Source of the DNA: Fodinicurvata fenggangensis DSM 21160 | GTDB lineage: Bacteria; Pseudomonadota; Alphaproteobacteria; Kiloniellales; DSM-21159 | DNA length: 64,000 bases | Reading direction: 5' to 3' | Assembly: GCF_000686045.1 (NCBI RefSeq) | Contig: NZ_JMLV01000001.1 | Coordinates: 558,001 to 622,000 of the forward strand | Shown: positions 19,512 to 28,433 of the stretch, in pieces | How the letters are laid out: every line of letters starts with the position of its first letter | Numbering within the stretch: position 1 is the stretch's first letter | Position numbers and translations under genes: made by a program | The notes under the pieces: model-generated | Database searches by the model: none | Told to the model about the DNA's origin: nothing | What the model saw: only the letters and a program-made list of their open reading frames with translations

Positions 19512-20999
19512 TCAGATTCCACCAACACAGAGATACTTCATCTCCAGGAAATCCTCGATTCCATACTTGGAGCCTTCACGACCAAGTCCGGATTCCTTAA
19601 CCCCACCAAAGGGAGCAACTTCCGTGGAGATGATACCGGTATTGATCCCGACAATACCTGTTTCAAGGCCTTCCCCGACACGCCAGATGCGACCGACATC
19701 GCGGGCATAGAAATAGCTAGCCAGACCAAAGGGCGTATCATTGGCCTGTTCGATGACCTCATCCTCGGTGTTGAACCTGAAAAGCGGCGCGACCGGACCG
19801 AAGGTTTCCTCTTCAGCCACCTTCATCTGCCGGGTCACACCAGTCATCAGGGTTGGCTCGAAGAAAGTACTGCCAAGCTCGTGACGGTTCCCACCAACCT
19901 TGACCTCTGCTCCCTTGGAAACCGCGTCCGCAACATGCTCCTCGACCTTCTCAAGGGCCGGCTGGTCAATCAGCGGCCCCTGCGCGACACCGTCATCCAG
20001 GCCATAGCCGACCTTCAGGGTCTTGATCTTCTCGGCAAACTTTTCGGCAAAAGCATCATAGACACCATCCTGAACATAGATCCGATTGGCGCAAACACAG
20101 GTCTGCCCCGTGTTACGGAACTTGCTCATCATTGCACCGTCAACGGCGGCATCCAGGTCGGCGTCATCAAATACGATGAAAGAGGCATTTCCCCCCAACT
20201 CGAGGGAGAGCTTCTTGATGCTGTCCGCTGACTGCCGCATCAGCAGCTTGCCGACCTCGGTGGAACCGGTGAAGGACAGCTTACGAATTGTCTTGTTCGA
20301 AGTCAGCTCGCCACCAATCTCGGAAGCTTTACCGGTCACGACATTGAAAATGCCGGCCGGAATTCCGGCTCTTTCAGCCAATTCGGCAAGGGCAAGCGCA
20401 GAATAGGGGGTCTGCTCGGCCGGTTTGAGCACAATGGGACAGCCTGCTGCCAGGGCTGGTGCAGCCTTGCGGGTGATCATAGCATTGGGGAAGTTCCAGG
20501 GCGTGATGGCCCCAACAACACCAATCGGCTGCTTGATGACCATGATCCGCTTGTCGGACTGGTGCGCAGGTATGACATCACCATAGATCCGGCGGGCCTC
20601 TTCCGAGAACCACTCGATGAAGGAAGCGCCATAGGCGATCTCGCCACGTGCCTCGGCTAGGGGCTTGCCCTGCTCGACGGTCATCAGGATGGCCAAATCT
20701 TCCTGGTTTTCCATGACCAGGTCGTACCATTTGCGCAAGATGACAGCGCGTTCCTTGGCCGTCTTGGCACGCCAAGCCGGCCAGGCCTTGTTGGCCGCTT
20801 CAATGGCGCGCCGGGTTTCGTTGGCCCCCATATTTGGAATCGTACCCAGGACATCTGATGTCGCTGGATTGCTCACCTCGTTCGTTGCGCCACTGTCCGC
20901 GCCAACCCATTCACCATTGATATAGGCTTCCTGGCGAAACAGCTTGGCGTCTTTCAATTGCGGCGCAGAAGTTTTCTCTGCGGCACTTACTGCGGACAT
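19512..20999 (-). CDS. gabD: NAD(P)-dependent succinate-semialdehyde dehydrogenase
   Basis: A 495-residue aldehyde dehydrogenase closest in pattern to GabD, oxidising succinate semialdehyde from GABA breakdown to succinate. It shows TPWNFPNAMITRKAAPALAAGC, the cofactor motif FTGSTEVG, general base Glu in LELGGNA and catalytic Cys in GQTCVCANR. No gabT lies nearby, so the exact aldehyde is inferred from similarity. It lies between folD and gor, all on the minus strand, but with gaps that suggest separate transcripts. Confidence 0.88.
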   Translation of the reverse strand: MSAVSAAEKTSAPQLKDAKLFRQEAYINGEWVGADSGATNEVSNPATSDVLGTIPNMGANETRRAIEAANKAWPAWRAKTAKERAVILRKWYDLVMENQEDLAILMTVEQGKPLAEARGEIAYGASFIEWFSEEARRIYGDVIPAHQSDKRIMVIKQPIGVVGAITPWNFPNAMITRKAAPALAAGCPIVLKPAEQTPYSALALAELAERAGIPAGIFNVVTGKASEIGGELTSNKTIRKLSFTGSTEVGKLLMRQSADSIKKLSLELGGNASFIVFDDADLDAAVDGAMMSKFRNTGQTCVCANRIYVQDGVYDAFAEKFAEKIKTLKVGYGLDDGVAQGPLIDQPALEKVEEHVADAVSKGAEVKVGGNRHELGSTFFEPTLMTGVTRQMKVAEEETFGPVAPLFRFNTEDEVIEQANDTPFGLASYFYARDVGRIWRVGEGLETGIVGINTGIISTEVAPFGGVKESGLGREGSKYGIEDFLEMKYLCVGGI

Positions 21000-21132
21000 A
21001 GTCAGTCTCCCTTATGGTCTTTGCAAATATCGGATAAAGAATTTCCTAGCACAGATGGGTACCATCCTGGGCCTGGAAAAGCCCTACTGTCATTCAGACC
21101 TGCAGCCTGTCGAGCAAACGAGGCCATGATGT

Positions 21133-22065
21133 TCAAACGACTTCCCGGCCAAATTGCGTTTCGTAGTGTTGCCGTTGCAACTTCAGCGCCGTGAGAGTGT
21201 TGCGCATCAGGATGGAAACCGTAACGGGCCCAACGCCCCCCGGCACGGGTGTGATCCATCCGGCGACCTCTTGGCAGCTTTCGTAATCGGCATCGCCCAC
21301 AACGCGCGAAGATCCATCGGGTTCGTTCACTTGGTTGATGCCAATGTCAATGACGGCCGCACCTGGCTTGATCATGGATCCCGTAATCAGCTGCGGCTTG
21401 CCGACCGCAACGAAAACGGCATCAGCCTGCCTGGAATGAACAGACAGGTTTCGAGTCATGTGATGGCAAACAGTTACGGTGGCCCCTTCACTCATCAACA
21501 GAAAGGCTATTGGCTTCCCGACAATCTCGGAGTGGCCAATGACCACGACTTCCAGACCCTGCAGGTTCAGCCCCGTGGCCTTCAGCAACTCCACGGAAGC
21601 AACCGATGTACAGGGCCCCAAAGCCAGTTCGTTGTAGACGATATTCCCGATAGAGGCGGGATGCATGCCCTCCACATCCTTCAAGGGATGAATGGCAGAT
21701 TGCAGCTGCTTGATGGAAAGATGCTGAGGAACTGGGCGCTGGAGTATGACACCGCTCACACGCGGATCAGCATTCAGGGAGCGAATCGCAGCCAGCATCT
21801 CCTCCTGCGTCACCTTGTCGGAATAGAAGCGTTCCTCGAAAGCAATTCCCGTCTGTTCGGCCACGCGACGCTGGTTTCTGATGTAGAGCTTGGCGGCATC
21901 TGTCTCGCCCACGGCAATGGAGACCAGTCGAGGTGACCAACCGTCCCCCTCAAGCTTGCGCGCTTCATCCGCCACAACGTCCCGGATTTCACGGCCCAAC
22001 TTCCGGCCATCCAGGGTTTTGTGCTGGTCCGCGCTGGACCGATCTTCTTGCAATGCAACTGTCAT
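21133..22065 (-). CDS. folD: FolD-type methylenetetrahydrofolate dehydrogenase with altered cyclohydrolase residues
   Basis: A 310-residue FolD homologue for C1-tetrahydrofolate interconversion. The Rossmann segment VVVIGHSEIVGKPIAFLL and PGGVGPVTVSILM are intact. The catalytic YxxxK is Tyr61-Ile-Arg-Asn-Gln65, so the lysine needed for cyclohydrolase action is Gln. The folate-binding KDVDG is KDVEG, with Glu132 in place of the second Asp. The QLPLP loop reads QRPVP, retaining Gln109. It may therefore be mainly a dehydrogenase (inference). The ATG at 22065 follows GAGGG by five bases and is preferred to the ATG at 22080. Confidence 0.88.
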   Translation of the reverse strand: MTVALQEDRSSADQHKTLDGRKLGREIRDVVADEARKLEGDGWSPRLVSIAVGETDAAKLYIRNQRRVAEQTGIAFEERFYSDKVTQEEMLAAIRSLNADPRVSGVILQRPVPQHLSIKQLQSAIHPLKDVEGMHPASIGNIVYNELALGPCTSVASVELLKATGLNLQGLEVVVIGHSEIVGKPIAFLLMSEGATVTVCHHMTRNLSVHSRQADAVFVAVGKPQLITGSMIKPGAAVIDIGINQVNEPDGSSRVVGDADYESCQEVAGWITPVPGGVGPVTVSILMRNTLTALKLQRQHYETQFGREVV

Positions 22066-22300
22066 GCTGCCCTCATTCATATGATTTCACCAACCCTGAT
22101 AGCCCAGAAGAACGATTCCGTCACGGACCGAGCCGGAGGCCACGACCAAGCTTGGGAAGCTTCATGGAAGGGCGAGAGACCCACCATCACAAGCTCTTCA
22201 GTGCTTGTAACACCAACTTCGCGTCAAGACGCCGCGGTGGGCTTTACCAATGGGGGCAAGCTGGCAATGCTGTGGTTCAGTTCACAGGGATTATGTCGGA

Positions 22301-22771
22301 ATGCTCAAATTTATAACTACAGCTATCTTCAGCAGCTTTCTGTTTCTTACGGCTTTGACTGCAAGCGCAGAAAGCCTCGATGCAAGTGATCTACAGATCC
22401 TTGACCCTTGGGCCAGGGGCTCGGCTGGAAGAACGGAAACTGCAGCGGCCTTCCTGAGAATACGGAACATCTCTGATCATGCAGATCGTCTGGTCGCTGC
22501 ACGCACTGGCATTGCAGAGGCGGCTGAACTTCACACCCACCTTCATGAGGATGGCGTCATGCGCATGCGCCAGGTCGAATATATCGATCTGCCGGCAGAT
22601 GAGACCATAGAATTGGCACCAGGCGGAGACCACGTCATGCTGTTCCAGCTCAAAACGCCATTGCAGGAAGGGCAGAGCTTTCCCTTGAGCCTGACCTTCG
22701 AGAAGGCCGGAACCCTAGAAGTTGAAGTTAAGGTGTACCCGGTAGGTTCTGCAGGCCCAGGCGAGGACTGA
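22301..22771 (+). CDS. PCu(A)C-family periplasmic copper chaperone
   Basis: A 156-residue exported protein. The first 23 residues form a signal peptide (MLKFITTAIFSSFLFLTALT then ASA). The mature domain has the His/Met copper(I) site of the family: HTHLHEDGVMRMR with a later PGGDHVMLF. Such proteins deliver copper to the CuA site of cytochrome c oxidase or to other periplasmic cuproproteins. The ATG at 22301 puts the signal peptide at the N terminus and is preferred to an earlier in-frame ATG at 22250. It converges with the MarR gene and no ScoI-type partner is adjacent. Confidence 0.88.
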   Translation: MLKFITTAIFSSFLFLTALTASAESLDASDLQILDPWARGSAGRTETAAAFLRIRNISDHADRLVAARTGIAEAAELHTHLHEDGVMRMRQVEYIDLPADETIELAPGGDHVMLFQLKTPLQEGQSFPLSLTFEKAGTLEVEVKVYPVGSAGPGED

Positions 22772-22782
22772 CTTGAACAGCT

Positions 22783-23298
22783 TCAAGGTCCAATGGAAGC
22801 CCGCCTGTTGACGACGTGTTGCAACTGCTGAAGCAAATTTTCCAGATTCCTGCTTTGCTTGGCAGAGATGCCATCCAATAACTCGCCAAGCCAGCTATTG
22901 TAGGATTGGGAGATCCTGTCGAAACTCTCTCGGCCTTTGCGCGTCAACTTGATGAAGTGCGTGCGCCTGTCACTGGGGTCAGGATGGCGACTCACCAATC
23001 CGTCTGCGACCAGGCGATCCGTGATGCCGGTTATGTTTCCATTCGAAACCATAAGGCGGCGGCTCAACTCCCCCATGGGCAAGCCTTCTTCGTGGCGGCT
23101 CAATTCTGCCATCGCCTCGTACCGCGGCAAGGTCATCGAATAATGTTGTCGCAAGCGGAGCCGTAGTTCCGCCGCTATCAGGCTATGACAGGTTGATAAA
23201 CTATTCCAGAGAGCGGTTTCTGTACCTTCTGAATCATTCGAATCCGCAAGCACAAGATTCTTGGGCACAACCTCGCCATGGTATGAGTCACAGTCCAT
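22783..23298 (-). CDS. MarR-family transcriptional regulator
   Basis: A 171-residue winged-helix regulator. The DNA-binding core runs from the PRYEAMAELSRHEEGLPMGELSRRL segment through SNGNITGITDRLVADGLVSR to the wing HPDPSDRRTHFIKLT, with dimerisation helices at both ends. The target and ligand are unknown; pattern resemblance is to regulators of aromatic or hydroxycinnamate genes, but none are nearby. The ATG at 23298 has GGGGAG six bases upstream and is favoured over ATGs at 23304 and 23322. It is convergent with the copper chaperone gene, 11 bp away. Confidence 0.88.
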   Translation of the reverse strand: MDCDSYHGEVVPKNLVLADSNDSEGTETALWNSLSTCHSLIAAELRLRLRQHYSMTLPRYEAMAELSRHEEGLPMGELSRRLMVSNGNITGITDRLVADGLVSRHPDPSDRRTHFIKLTRKGRESFDRISQSYNSWLGELLDGISAKQSRNLENLLQQLQHVVNRRASIGP

Positions 23299-23534
23299 AC
23301 GCATCTCCCCGTGTTTGCACATTCATGTATTTTTCTTTTATTTTAATCGTATCATGCCATGGATTGACATATTTTTTGTCGCCTACAAGGATATTTTCTT
23401 ATCTTGTAAACGTGGAAGTTGTCAGACTTCGACAGAGGCACGATCCAGATTCGTATCAGGTGCTGTGCATTTTGCCAGGGAAGGCATTGAACCTTTATGT
23501 GAAGGAAGGGTCTCAAGGTTCTGATAAATGGGAA
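23299..23534. other. AT-rich gap between MarR gene and tRNA-Lys
   Basis: About 235 bp, clearly more AT-rich than the flanking genes. It carries the MarR promoter on the minus strand and a TTGACA at 23364-23369 on the plus strand, without a well-placed -10 box. No coding region is convincing. Confidence 0.5.
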
Positions 23535-23610
23535 TGGTGAGCCCGACAGGGTTCGAACCTGTGACCTACTGATTAAAAGTCAGTTGCTCTACCAGCTGAG
23601 CTACGGGCCC
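23535..23610 (-). tRNA. tRNA-Lys(UUU)
   Basis: A 76-nt cloverleaf on the minus strand with encoded CCA. Acceptor GGGCCCG pairs with CGGGCTC (one G-U), the D arm is GCTC/GAGC, the anticodon arm ACTGA/TCAGT encloses CTTTTAA with anticodon TTT (23577-23575), and the T arm ACAGG/CCTGT encloses TTCGAAC. All arms are fully paired. Confidence 0.97.
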
Positions 23611-23677
23611 GAGAAGGCGATGGGAAGATATGTGGCTTCCCCGTTCCGGTCAATTACCCGGCGCGAAAAAAGTCCCC

Positions 23678-24232
23678 TCAGACAGGTTGTGAGCCCTCGC
23701 CGCGTTCTTCGGCAAATCTGCGCTGCAAGGCCAGGGCCACAGTGGGCGTGACAAAGGAGGTGATGTCGCCCCCGAGACGGCCAATCTCTTTCACGAAACG
23801 CGAGGATATGAACTGCTGGCGCTCGGAGGCCATCAGAAAAACCGTTTCAATCTGGGGATTCAGCCGGGCGTTCATGGCAGCCATCTGAAATTCGTATTCG
23901 AAATCTGAAACGGCGCGCAAGCCGCGCACAATCACCCTGGCGCCGAGACTCTCGCAGAAATGCATCAGCAGGTTGTCGAAGGCCTGCACCTCGACGGTGA
24001 TTCCATTGCTGCCCCCGTTGCCATCCAATGTGGCAACTTCTTCACGAACGAGATTCACACGCTCTTCGGTGTTGAACAGTGGCCCCTTACCGTCATTTCT
24101 GGCAACGGCTATGACCAGCCGGTCCACAACCTTGGTTGCACGTCGAATGATGTCGACATGCCCCAGAGTAATGGGGTCGAACGTCCCGGGATAAACCCCT
24201 ATAAGTGACGAAGTCTTATCCGTTTCGCCCAT
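23678..24232 (-). CDS. coaD: Phosphopantetheine adenylyltransferase
   Basis: A 184-residue nucleotidyltransferase for the fourth step of coenzyme A synthesis (4'-phosphopantetheine to dephospho-CoA). The phosphate-binding YPGTFDPITLGH contains the TxGH motif, followed by VIVRGLRAVSDFEYEFQMA and SSRFVKEIGRLGGD. It starts 12 bp after the gyrA stop on the same strand and is probably co-transcribed with gyrA, an arrangement common in alphaproteobacteria. Confidence 0.97.
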   Translation of the reverse strand: MGETDKTSSLIGVYPGTFDPITLGHVDIIRRATKVVDRLVIAVARNDGKGPLFNTEERVNLVREEVATLDGNGGSNGITVEVQAFDNLLMHFCESLGARVIVRGLRAVSDFEYEFQMAAMNARLNPQIETVFLMASERQQFISSRFVKEIGRLGGDITSFVTPTVALALQRRFAEERGEGSQPV

Positions 24233-24244
24233 TCGCCCCTCTCG

Positions 24245-27136
24245 TCAAGACTCCTGTCCACTTGTGCCTTCATCAGGCTCTCCGGACGGATCACTTTCCT
24301 CATCCATAGCGGCTTCGTCCTCTCCGTTCTCATCATCGCCTTCAAGATCCTGGAGATGCGCCACTGATACAACATGCTCGTCTTTGCCAACCCGGAACAA
24401 TGTAACCCCACGGGTTGTTCGCCCGGCCATGCGAATACCTTCCACCGAGGTACGGATAAGCTGGCCTGCATTGGTGACAAGCATGATCTGGTCGTCAGGG
24501 CCGACGGGGAATACAGCCGCAACCTTGGCCGCGCCTCCCCCCGAACGCGAGAGGTCGAGATTGCCGATACCCTGGCCACCTCGTCCGGCCACACGATACT
24601 CATAGGACGAAGTGCGCTTTCCATAACCATCGTCGGAGACGGAAAGAATGAACTCTTCATTCGATTCCAATTCGGCAAGACGGTCTTCACTAAGCTGCAG
24701 AACTTCCACGTTTTCCGTGGATTCCTCCGCTCCATCCTCCAACTGGTTCTCCGCGCGTCGTCTCGCGGATGCATGACGCAGATAAGCCTCGCGCTCCTCA
24801 CTGCTGGCCTCGACATGGCGCAGTATGGACATGGAGATGACCTCATCTCCCTTAGCAAGGCGAACCCCCCGAACACCCGTGGAATTACGTCCGGCAAAAA
24901 CCCGGACATCCGTGATCGGGAAACGGATGGCTTTGCCAGCCGCCGTAGCCAGCATGACATCACTGTCATCACTGCAAGTCGCAACACCGACCAAGTAACC
25001 GTCTTCGGGTGCTAGCTTCATGGCAATCTTGCCATTGGCCATGACGTTCGTGAAATCCGACAAACGATTGCGCCTGACCGTCCCGGCCGAGGTGGCAAAC
25101 ATCACGAACATGTCGCTCCAGGTGCTTTCATCCTCCGGCAATGGCATGAAAGCCGTGATGGTTTCGCCTTCCTGCAACGGCAGCAGGTTGACCAACGCCT
25201 TGCCTCGTGCCTGGGGCGTCCCTTGCGGCAGGCGGTAAACCTTCATCTTGTAGACCATGCCGCGTGACGAGAAGAACAGCACGGGTGTGTGCGTATCCGT
25301 CACGAACAGCCGCGAGACGAAATCCTCGTCACGCGTGGACATGCCACTGCGACCACGACCACCCCTGCGCTGCGCCCGGTAGGCCGAAAGCGGCACACGT
25401 TTGATGTAGCCGCCGTGTGTCACGGTTACGACCATGTCCTCACGCGGGATCAGGTCTTCGATATCGTGCTCGAACTCGCTGTCCTCTATGGTGGTACGAC
25501 GCTCGTCCGCAAAGCGCGAACGCGTATCCACCAGTTCGCCGCGCAACACTTCCATCAGGCGCTCGCGCGAGGTCAGGATGGTCAGGTAATCCTTGATCTT
25601 GGCAGCCAGATCATGGAGTTCCTCGGCAATCTTGTCGCGTTCCAGCCCCGTCAGACGCTGCAGACGCAAGTCCAGTATGGCACGTGCCTGGGCATCGGAA
25701 AGACGATAGGATCCGTCTTCACCGACCACGTATCCCGGCTCGTCGATCAAGTCGATCAAGGGGGCGACTTCCGAGGCCGGCCAATGGCGCTCCAGCAAGG
25801 CGGTCCGCGCGGCCTGCGGATCCGGCGCGGCACGAATCAGCTCGATCACCGCATCGATGTTGGCTACGGCAATCGCCAGCCCCACCAGCACATGAGCGCG
25901 CTCTCTGGCCTTTCCGAGCTCATAGGCCGTACGGCGGGTGATAACCTGTTCCCGGAAGGTAATGAACGACGTCAGAACCTCACGCAGGGTCATGAGCTGC
26001 GGACGCCCACCACTGATGGCCAGCATGTTGACGCCGAAGGATGTCTGCAGCGGCGTGTAGCGGAACAACTGGTTCAGCACGACATCCGACATGGCATCCT
26101 TGCGCAGTTCGACAACAACACGCAGGCCATGCCTGTCCGACTCGTCACGGATTTCCGAAACGCCCTCGATGATCTTTTCGCGCACAACTTCGGCAATGCG
26201 TTCCAGCATGCGCGCCTTGTTCACCTGGTAGGGCACCTCGGTAATGATGATCGCTTCCCGGTCCTTGGCATAGGTCTCGATGTGGGTGCGCCCCCGCATG
26301 ACAACGGAGCCGCGCCCGGTCCGGTAGGCCGAAGCAATTCCGGAACGCCCCAGAATGATACCACCCGTTGGGAAATCCGGCCCCGGTACCAGCGGCAGCA
26401 ACTCTTCGTCAGACATCTGCGGATTGTCCACCAGAGCACAGCAAGCATCGATCACCTCACCCATGTTGTGGGGCGGAATGTTCGTTGCCATGCCGACGGC
26501 AATACCGCCGGCACCATTGACCAGAAGGTTCGGGAAGCGCGCCGGCAGGACCGTGGGTTCGTGAGTCGTCTCGTCGTAGTTCTGCTGGAAATCGACGGTC
26601 TCCCTGTCAATATCCTCCAGCAGCGACTCACTGGCCGCGCGAGTCAGCCTGGCTTCGGTATAACGCATGGCCGCGGGCGGATCGCCATCCATGGAGCCGA
26701 AATTGCCCTGGCCATCCACCAACTGCCGGCGCATGGAGAAGTCCTGCGCCATGCGGACCATGGCATCGTAAATCGCGCTATCGCCGTGCGGGTGATACTT
26801 ACCCATCACGTCACCTACGATACGCGCCGACTTGCGATAGGGCCGATTCCAGTCGTAGCCCTCTTCCTTCATCGCATAGAGTATCCGGCGATGAACGGGC
26901 TTCAAGCCGTCACGCACGTCGGGCAACGCACGCGAGACAATGACACTCATGGCATAGTCGAGGTAGGAGCGCTGCATCTCCTCCTCTATGGTGACAGGAC
27001 TTATACCCTCGCCTCCTCCACCAATGCCGCCTGGAATCGGGGGCGCACCGTCACCGTTACCACCACCCTCTCCATCGGGCTGTGCCGTTTCAGAGGACTC
27101 CGCAGCCGTGCTCACGCTCTCGTCTATGTCGCTCAA
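24245..27136 (-). CDS. gyrA: DNA gyrase subunit A
   Basis: A 963-residue GyrA, the DNA-cleaving subunit of gyrase. Catalytic Tyr is residue 159 (AAMRYTEA). Quinolone-resistance positions keep the susceptible residues Ser120 and Asp124 (E. coli 83 and 87) in [13 protein letters not shown]. Six C-terminal beta-pinwheel repeats include the gyrA-box-like [10 protein letters not shown], and the protein ends in a long acidic tail. About 37 extra N-terminal residues rich in Gly, Ser and acidic residues precede the core. The start codon appears to be TTG with a weak ribosome site. Confidence 0.97.
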   Translation of the reverse strand: MSDIDESVSTAAESSETAQPDGEGGGNGDGAPPIPGGIGGGGEGISPVTIEEEMQRSYLDYAMSVIVSRALPDVRDGLKPVHRRILYAMKEEGYDWNRPYRKSARIVGDVMGKYHPHGDSAIYDAMVRMAQDFSMRRQLVDGQGNFGSMDGDPPAAMRYTEARLTRAASESLLEDIDRETVDFQQNYDETTHEPTVLPARFPNLLVNGAGGIAVGMATNIPPHNMGEVIDACCALVDNPQMSDEELLPLVPGPDFPTGGIILGRSGIASAYRTGRGSVVMRGRTHIETYAKDREAIIITEVPYQVNKARMLERIAEVVREKIIEGVSEIRDESDRHGLRVVVELRKDAMSDVVLNQLFRYTPLQTSFGVNMLAISGGRPQLMTLREVLTSFITFREQVITRRTAYELGKARERAHVLVGLAIAVANIDAVIELIRAAPDPQAARTALLERHWPASEVAPLIDLIDEPGYVVGEDGSYRLSDAQARAILDLRLQRLTGLERDKIAEELHDLAAKIKDYLTILTSRERLMEVLRGELVDTRSRFADERRTTIEDSEFEHDIEDLIPREDMVVTVTHGGYIKRVPLSAYRAQRRGGRGRSGMSTRDEDFVSRLFVTDTHTPVLFFSSRGMVYKMKVYRLPQGTPQARGKALVNLLPLQEGETITAFMPLPEDESTWSDMFVMFATSAGTVRRNRLSDFTNVMANGKIAMKLAPEDGYLVGVATCSDDSDVMLATAAGKAIRFPITDVRVFAGRNSTGVRGVRLAKGDEVISMSILRHVEASSEEREAYLRHASARRRAENQLEDGAEESTENVEVLQLSEDRLAELESNEEFILSVSDDGYGKRTSSYEYRVAGRGGQGIGNLDLSRSGGGAAKVAAVFPVGPDDQIMLVTNAGQLIRTSVEGIRMAGRTTRGVTLFRVGKDEHVVSVAHLQDLEGDDENGEDEAAMDEESDPSGEPDEGTSGQES

Positions 27137-27263
27137 AATCGAAATCTCTGGACAGGAAAAAACACAGGAAAATCAAGGGCTGTAAAACAACCGCGATTCT
27201 TGTGTGCAGATTAGCAGATTGCCGCCCCTGCTACAAACACACAGGACCGCAGCTCAACGCCGC

Positions 27264-27734
27264 TTAACCGGCGGGCCGGATCATGTCCACATGGGGAATG
27301 CCATGATCGTCATAAGGCAGGCTGTTCGCCTGGAAGCCCAAGCGTTCATAGAAGTCGCAGAGATGCGATTGAGCAGACAGTTTCACGGCCTGGGGACGGA
27401 AACGCCGAGTCACTTCTACGAGCGCTTCATGGACAAGGGCCTGGCCGTGACCTTGCCCGCGATAAGCCTGGCGAATGGCAATACGCCCAAGGACCGGAGC
27501 TGGACCAGCCATGATCGGAGGCAACAGCCTCAGATACCCTGCAAGCGCCCGGGCGCCACCATGCACAGAGTCATGGTCATAGGCCAGTAAATGCAGGGCC
27601 TCTCGATCCAGGCCGTCCACATCGCAGCAGGGAGATTTCTGCTCCACCACGAATATATCGGAGCGGATCCGGAGAACTTCATACAGTTGATCGCGCGATA
27701 ACTCGTCGAAACTTCTCCAGATCATCTCCATCAT
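27264..27734 (-). CDS. ElaA-type GNAT N-acetyltransferase
   Basis: A 156-residue GNAT protein resembling ElaA. The N-terminal part has LYEVLRIRSDIFVVEQKSPC, and the acetyl-CoA-binding motif is VLGRIAIRQAYRGQGHGQAL. The C-terminal FYERLGFQ segment is typical of the fold. The acceptor substrate is unknown. The gene starts 11 bp after the ssb stop on the same strand, suggesting a shared transcript. Confidence 0.85.
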   Translation of the reverse strand: MMEMIWRSFDELSRDQLYEVLRIRSDIFVVEQKSPCCDVDGLDREALHLLAYDHDSVHGGARALAGYLRLLPPIMAGPAPVLGRIAIRQAYRGQGHGQALVHEALVEVTRRFRPQAVKLSAQSHLCDFYERLGFQANSLPYDDHGIPHVDMIRPAG

Positions 27735-27745
27735 CCGCTCCGATT

Positions 27746-28240
27746 TTAGAAGGGTATCTCGTCGTCCAGGTCCCCAGGTCCGGACGAAGCGCCTCCTCCG
27801 CTACCCCCGCCGGAACCGTAATCGGCGGGAGCACCGCCACCGTAGCTGCCGCTACCGCCGCCGCCAAAATCGGACTCTCCTCCGCCTGAACGGCTGTCCA
27901 GCATGTTCAGTTCCCCACGATAGGGCCGCAGGACAACTTCGGTGGTATAGCGCTCGGAACCGGACTGGTCGGTGTACTTGCGCGTCTCCAGTTGGCCCTC
28001 GACATACAGCTTCGACCCCTTGCGCAGGTAACGCTCGCAGACGCCGACCAGGCTTTCATTGAAGATGACGATGCGATGCCATTCGGTCTTCTCGCGGCGC
28101 TCGCCAGTCTGCCTATCTTTCCATGATTCCGAGGTTGCCAGAGCCAGATTGCAGACACGCCCCCCGTTCTGCATCGTCCGTATTTCCGGGTCTCGCCCCA
28201 GGTTCCCGACCAGAATGACCTTATTCACGCTTCCCGCCAT
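27746..28240 (-). CDS. ssb: Single-stranded DNA-binding protein
   Basis: A 164-residue SSB. The N-terminal OB fold starts [17 protein letters not shown] and includes [13 protein letters not shown] Gly/Ser-rich linker (about residues 120-155) leads to the acidic partner-binding tail DLDDEIPF. It is divergent from uvrA, the classical ssb-uvrA arrangement. I did not find a standard alphaproteobacterial LexA box (GTTC-N7-GTTC or GAAC-N7-GAAC) between the two genes. Confidence 0.97.
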   Translation of the reverse strand: MAGSVNKVILVGNLGRDPEIRTMQNGGRVCNLALATSESWKDRQTGERREKTEWHRIVIFNESLVGVCERYLRKGSKLYVEGQLETRKYTDQSGSERYTTEVVLRPYRGELNMLDSRSGGGESDFGGGGSGSYGGGAPADYGSGGGSGGGASSGPGDLDDEIPF

Positions 28241-28359
28241 CTGCCTGCTTTCCTTTCAACGTTCTGCGGTAGAGTGGCGCAGCTTATTCATCCATCCTTG
28301 TGAACGCCACCCCGTACAGTCACGTTCCTGCAAACAGCTTGAAAATTATCTGTCCCTCA

Positions 28360-28371
28360 CGTTAGCTAACG
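28360..28371. promoter_or_regulatory. Palindrome in the ssb-uvrA intergenic region
   Basis: CGTTAGCTAACG is a perfect 12-bp palindrome about 60 bp before the uvrA start. It may be a protein-binding site; it is not a recognised LexA box. Confidence 0.3.
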
Positions 28372-28433
28372 CTCGTCTTTTCCAGATCATTACCCATATT
28401 GGGCAGGTCGACAATCCTCAGCGTAAAACCATC

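Noticed and set aside
25289-27214. A 641-codon open frame on the plus strand opposite gyrA
   Set aside because: His/Gln/Arg-rich, no recognisable domain, lies over essential gyrA; a shadow frame.
28304-28325. Possible LexA box GAAC-N7 in the ssb-uvrA gap
   Set aside because: The second half-site reads CGTA rather than GAAC; it does not meet the alphaproteobacterial consensus.
28059-28433. Extension of uvrA upstream by 125 codons
   Set aside because: Overlaps ssb, and conserved UvrA sequence begins right after the ATG at 28434.
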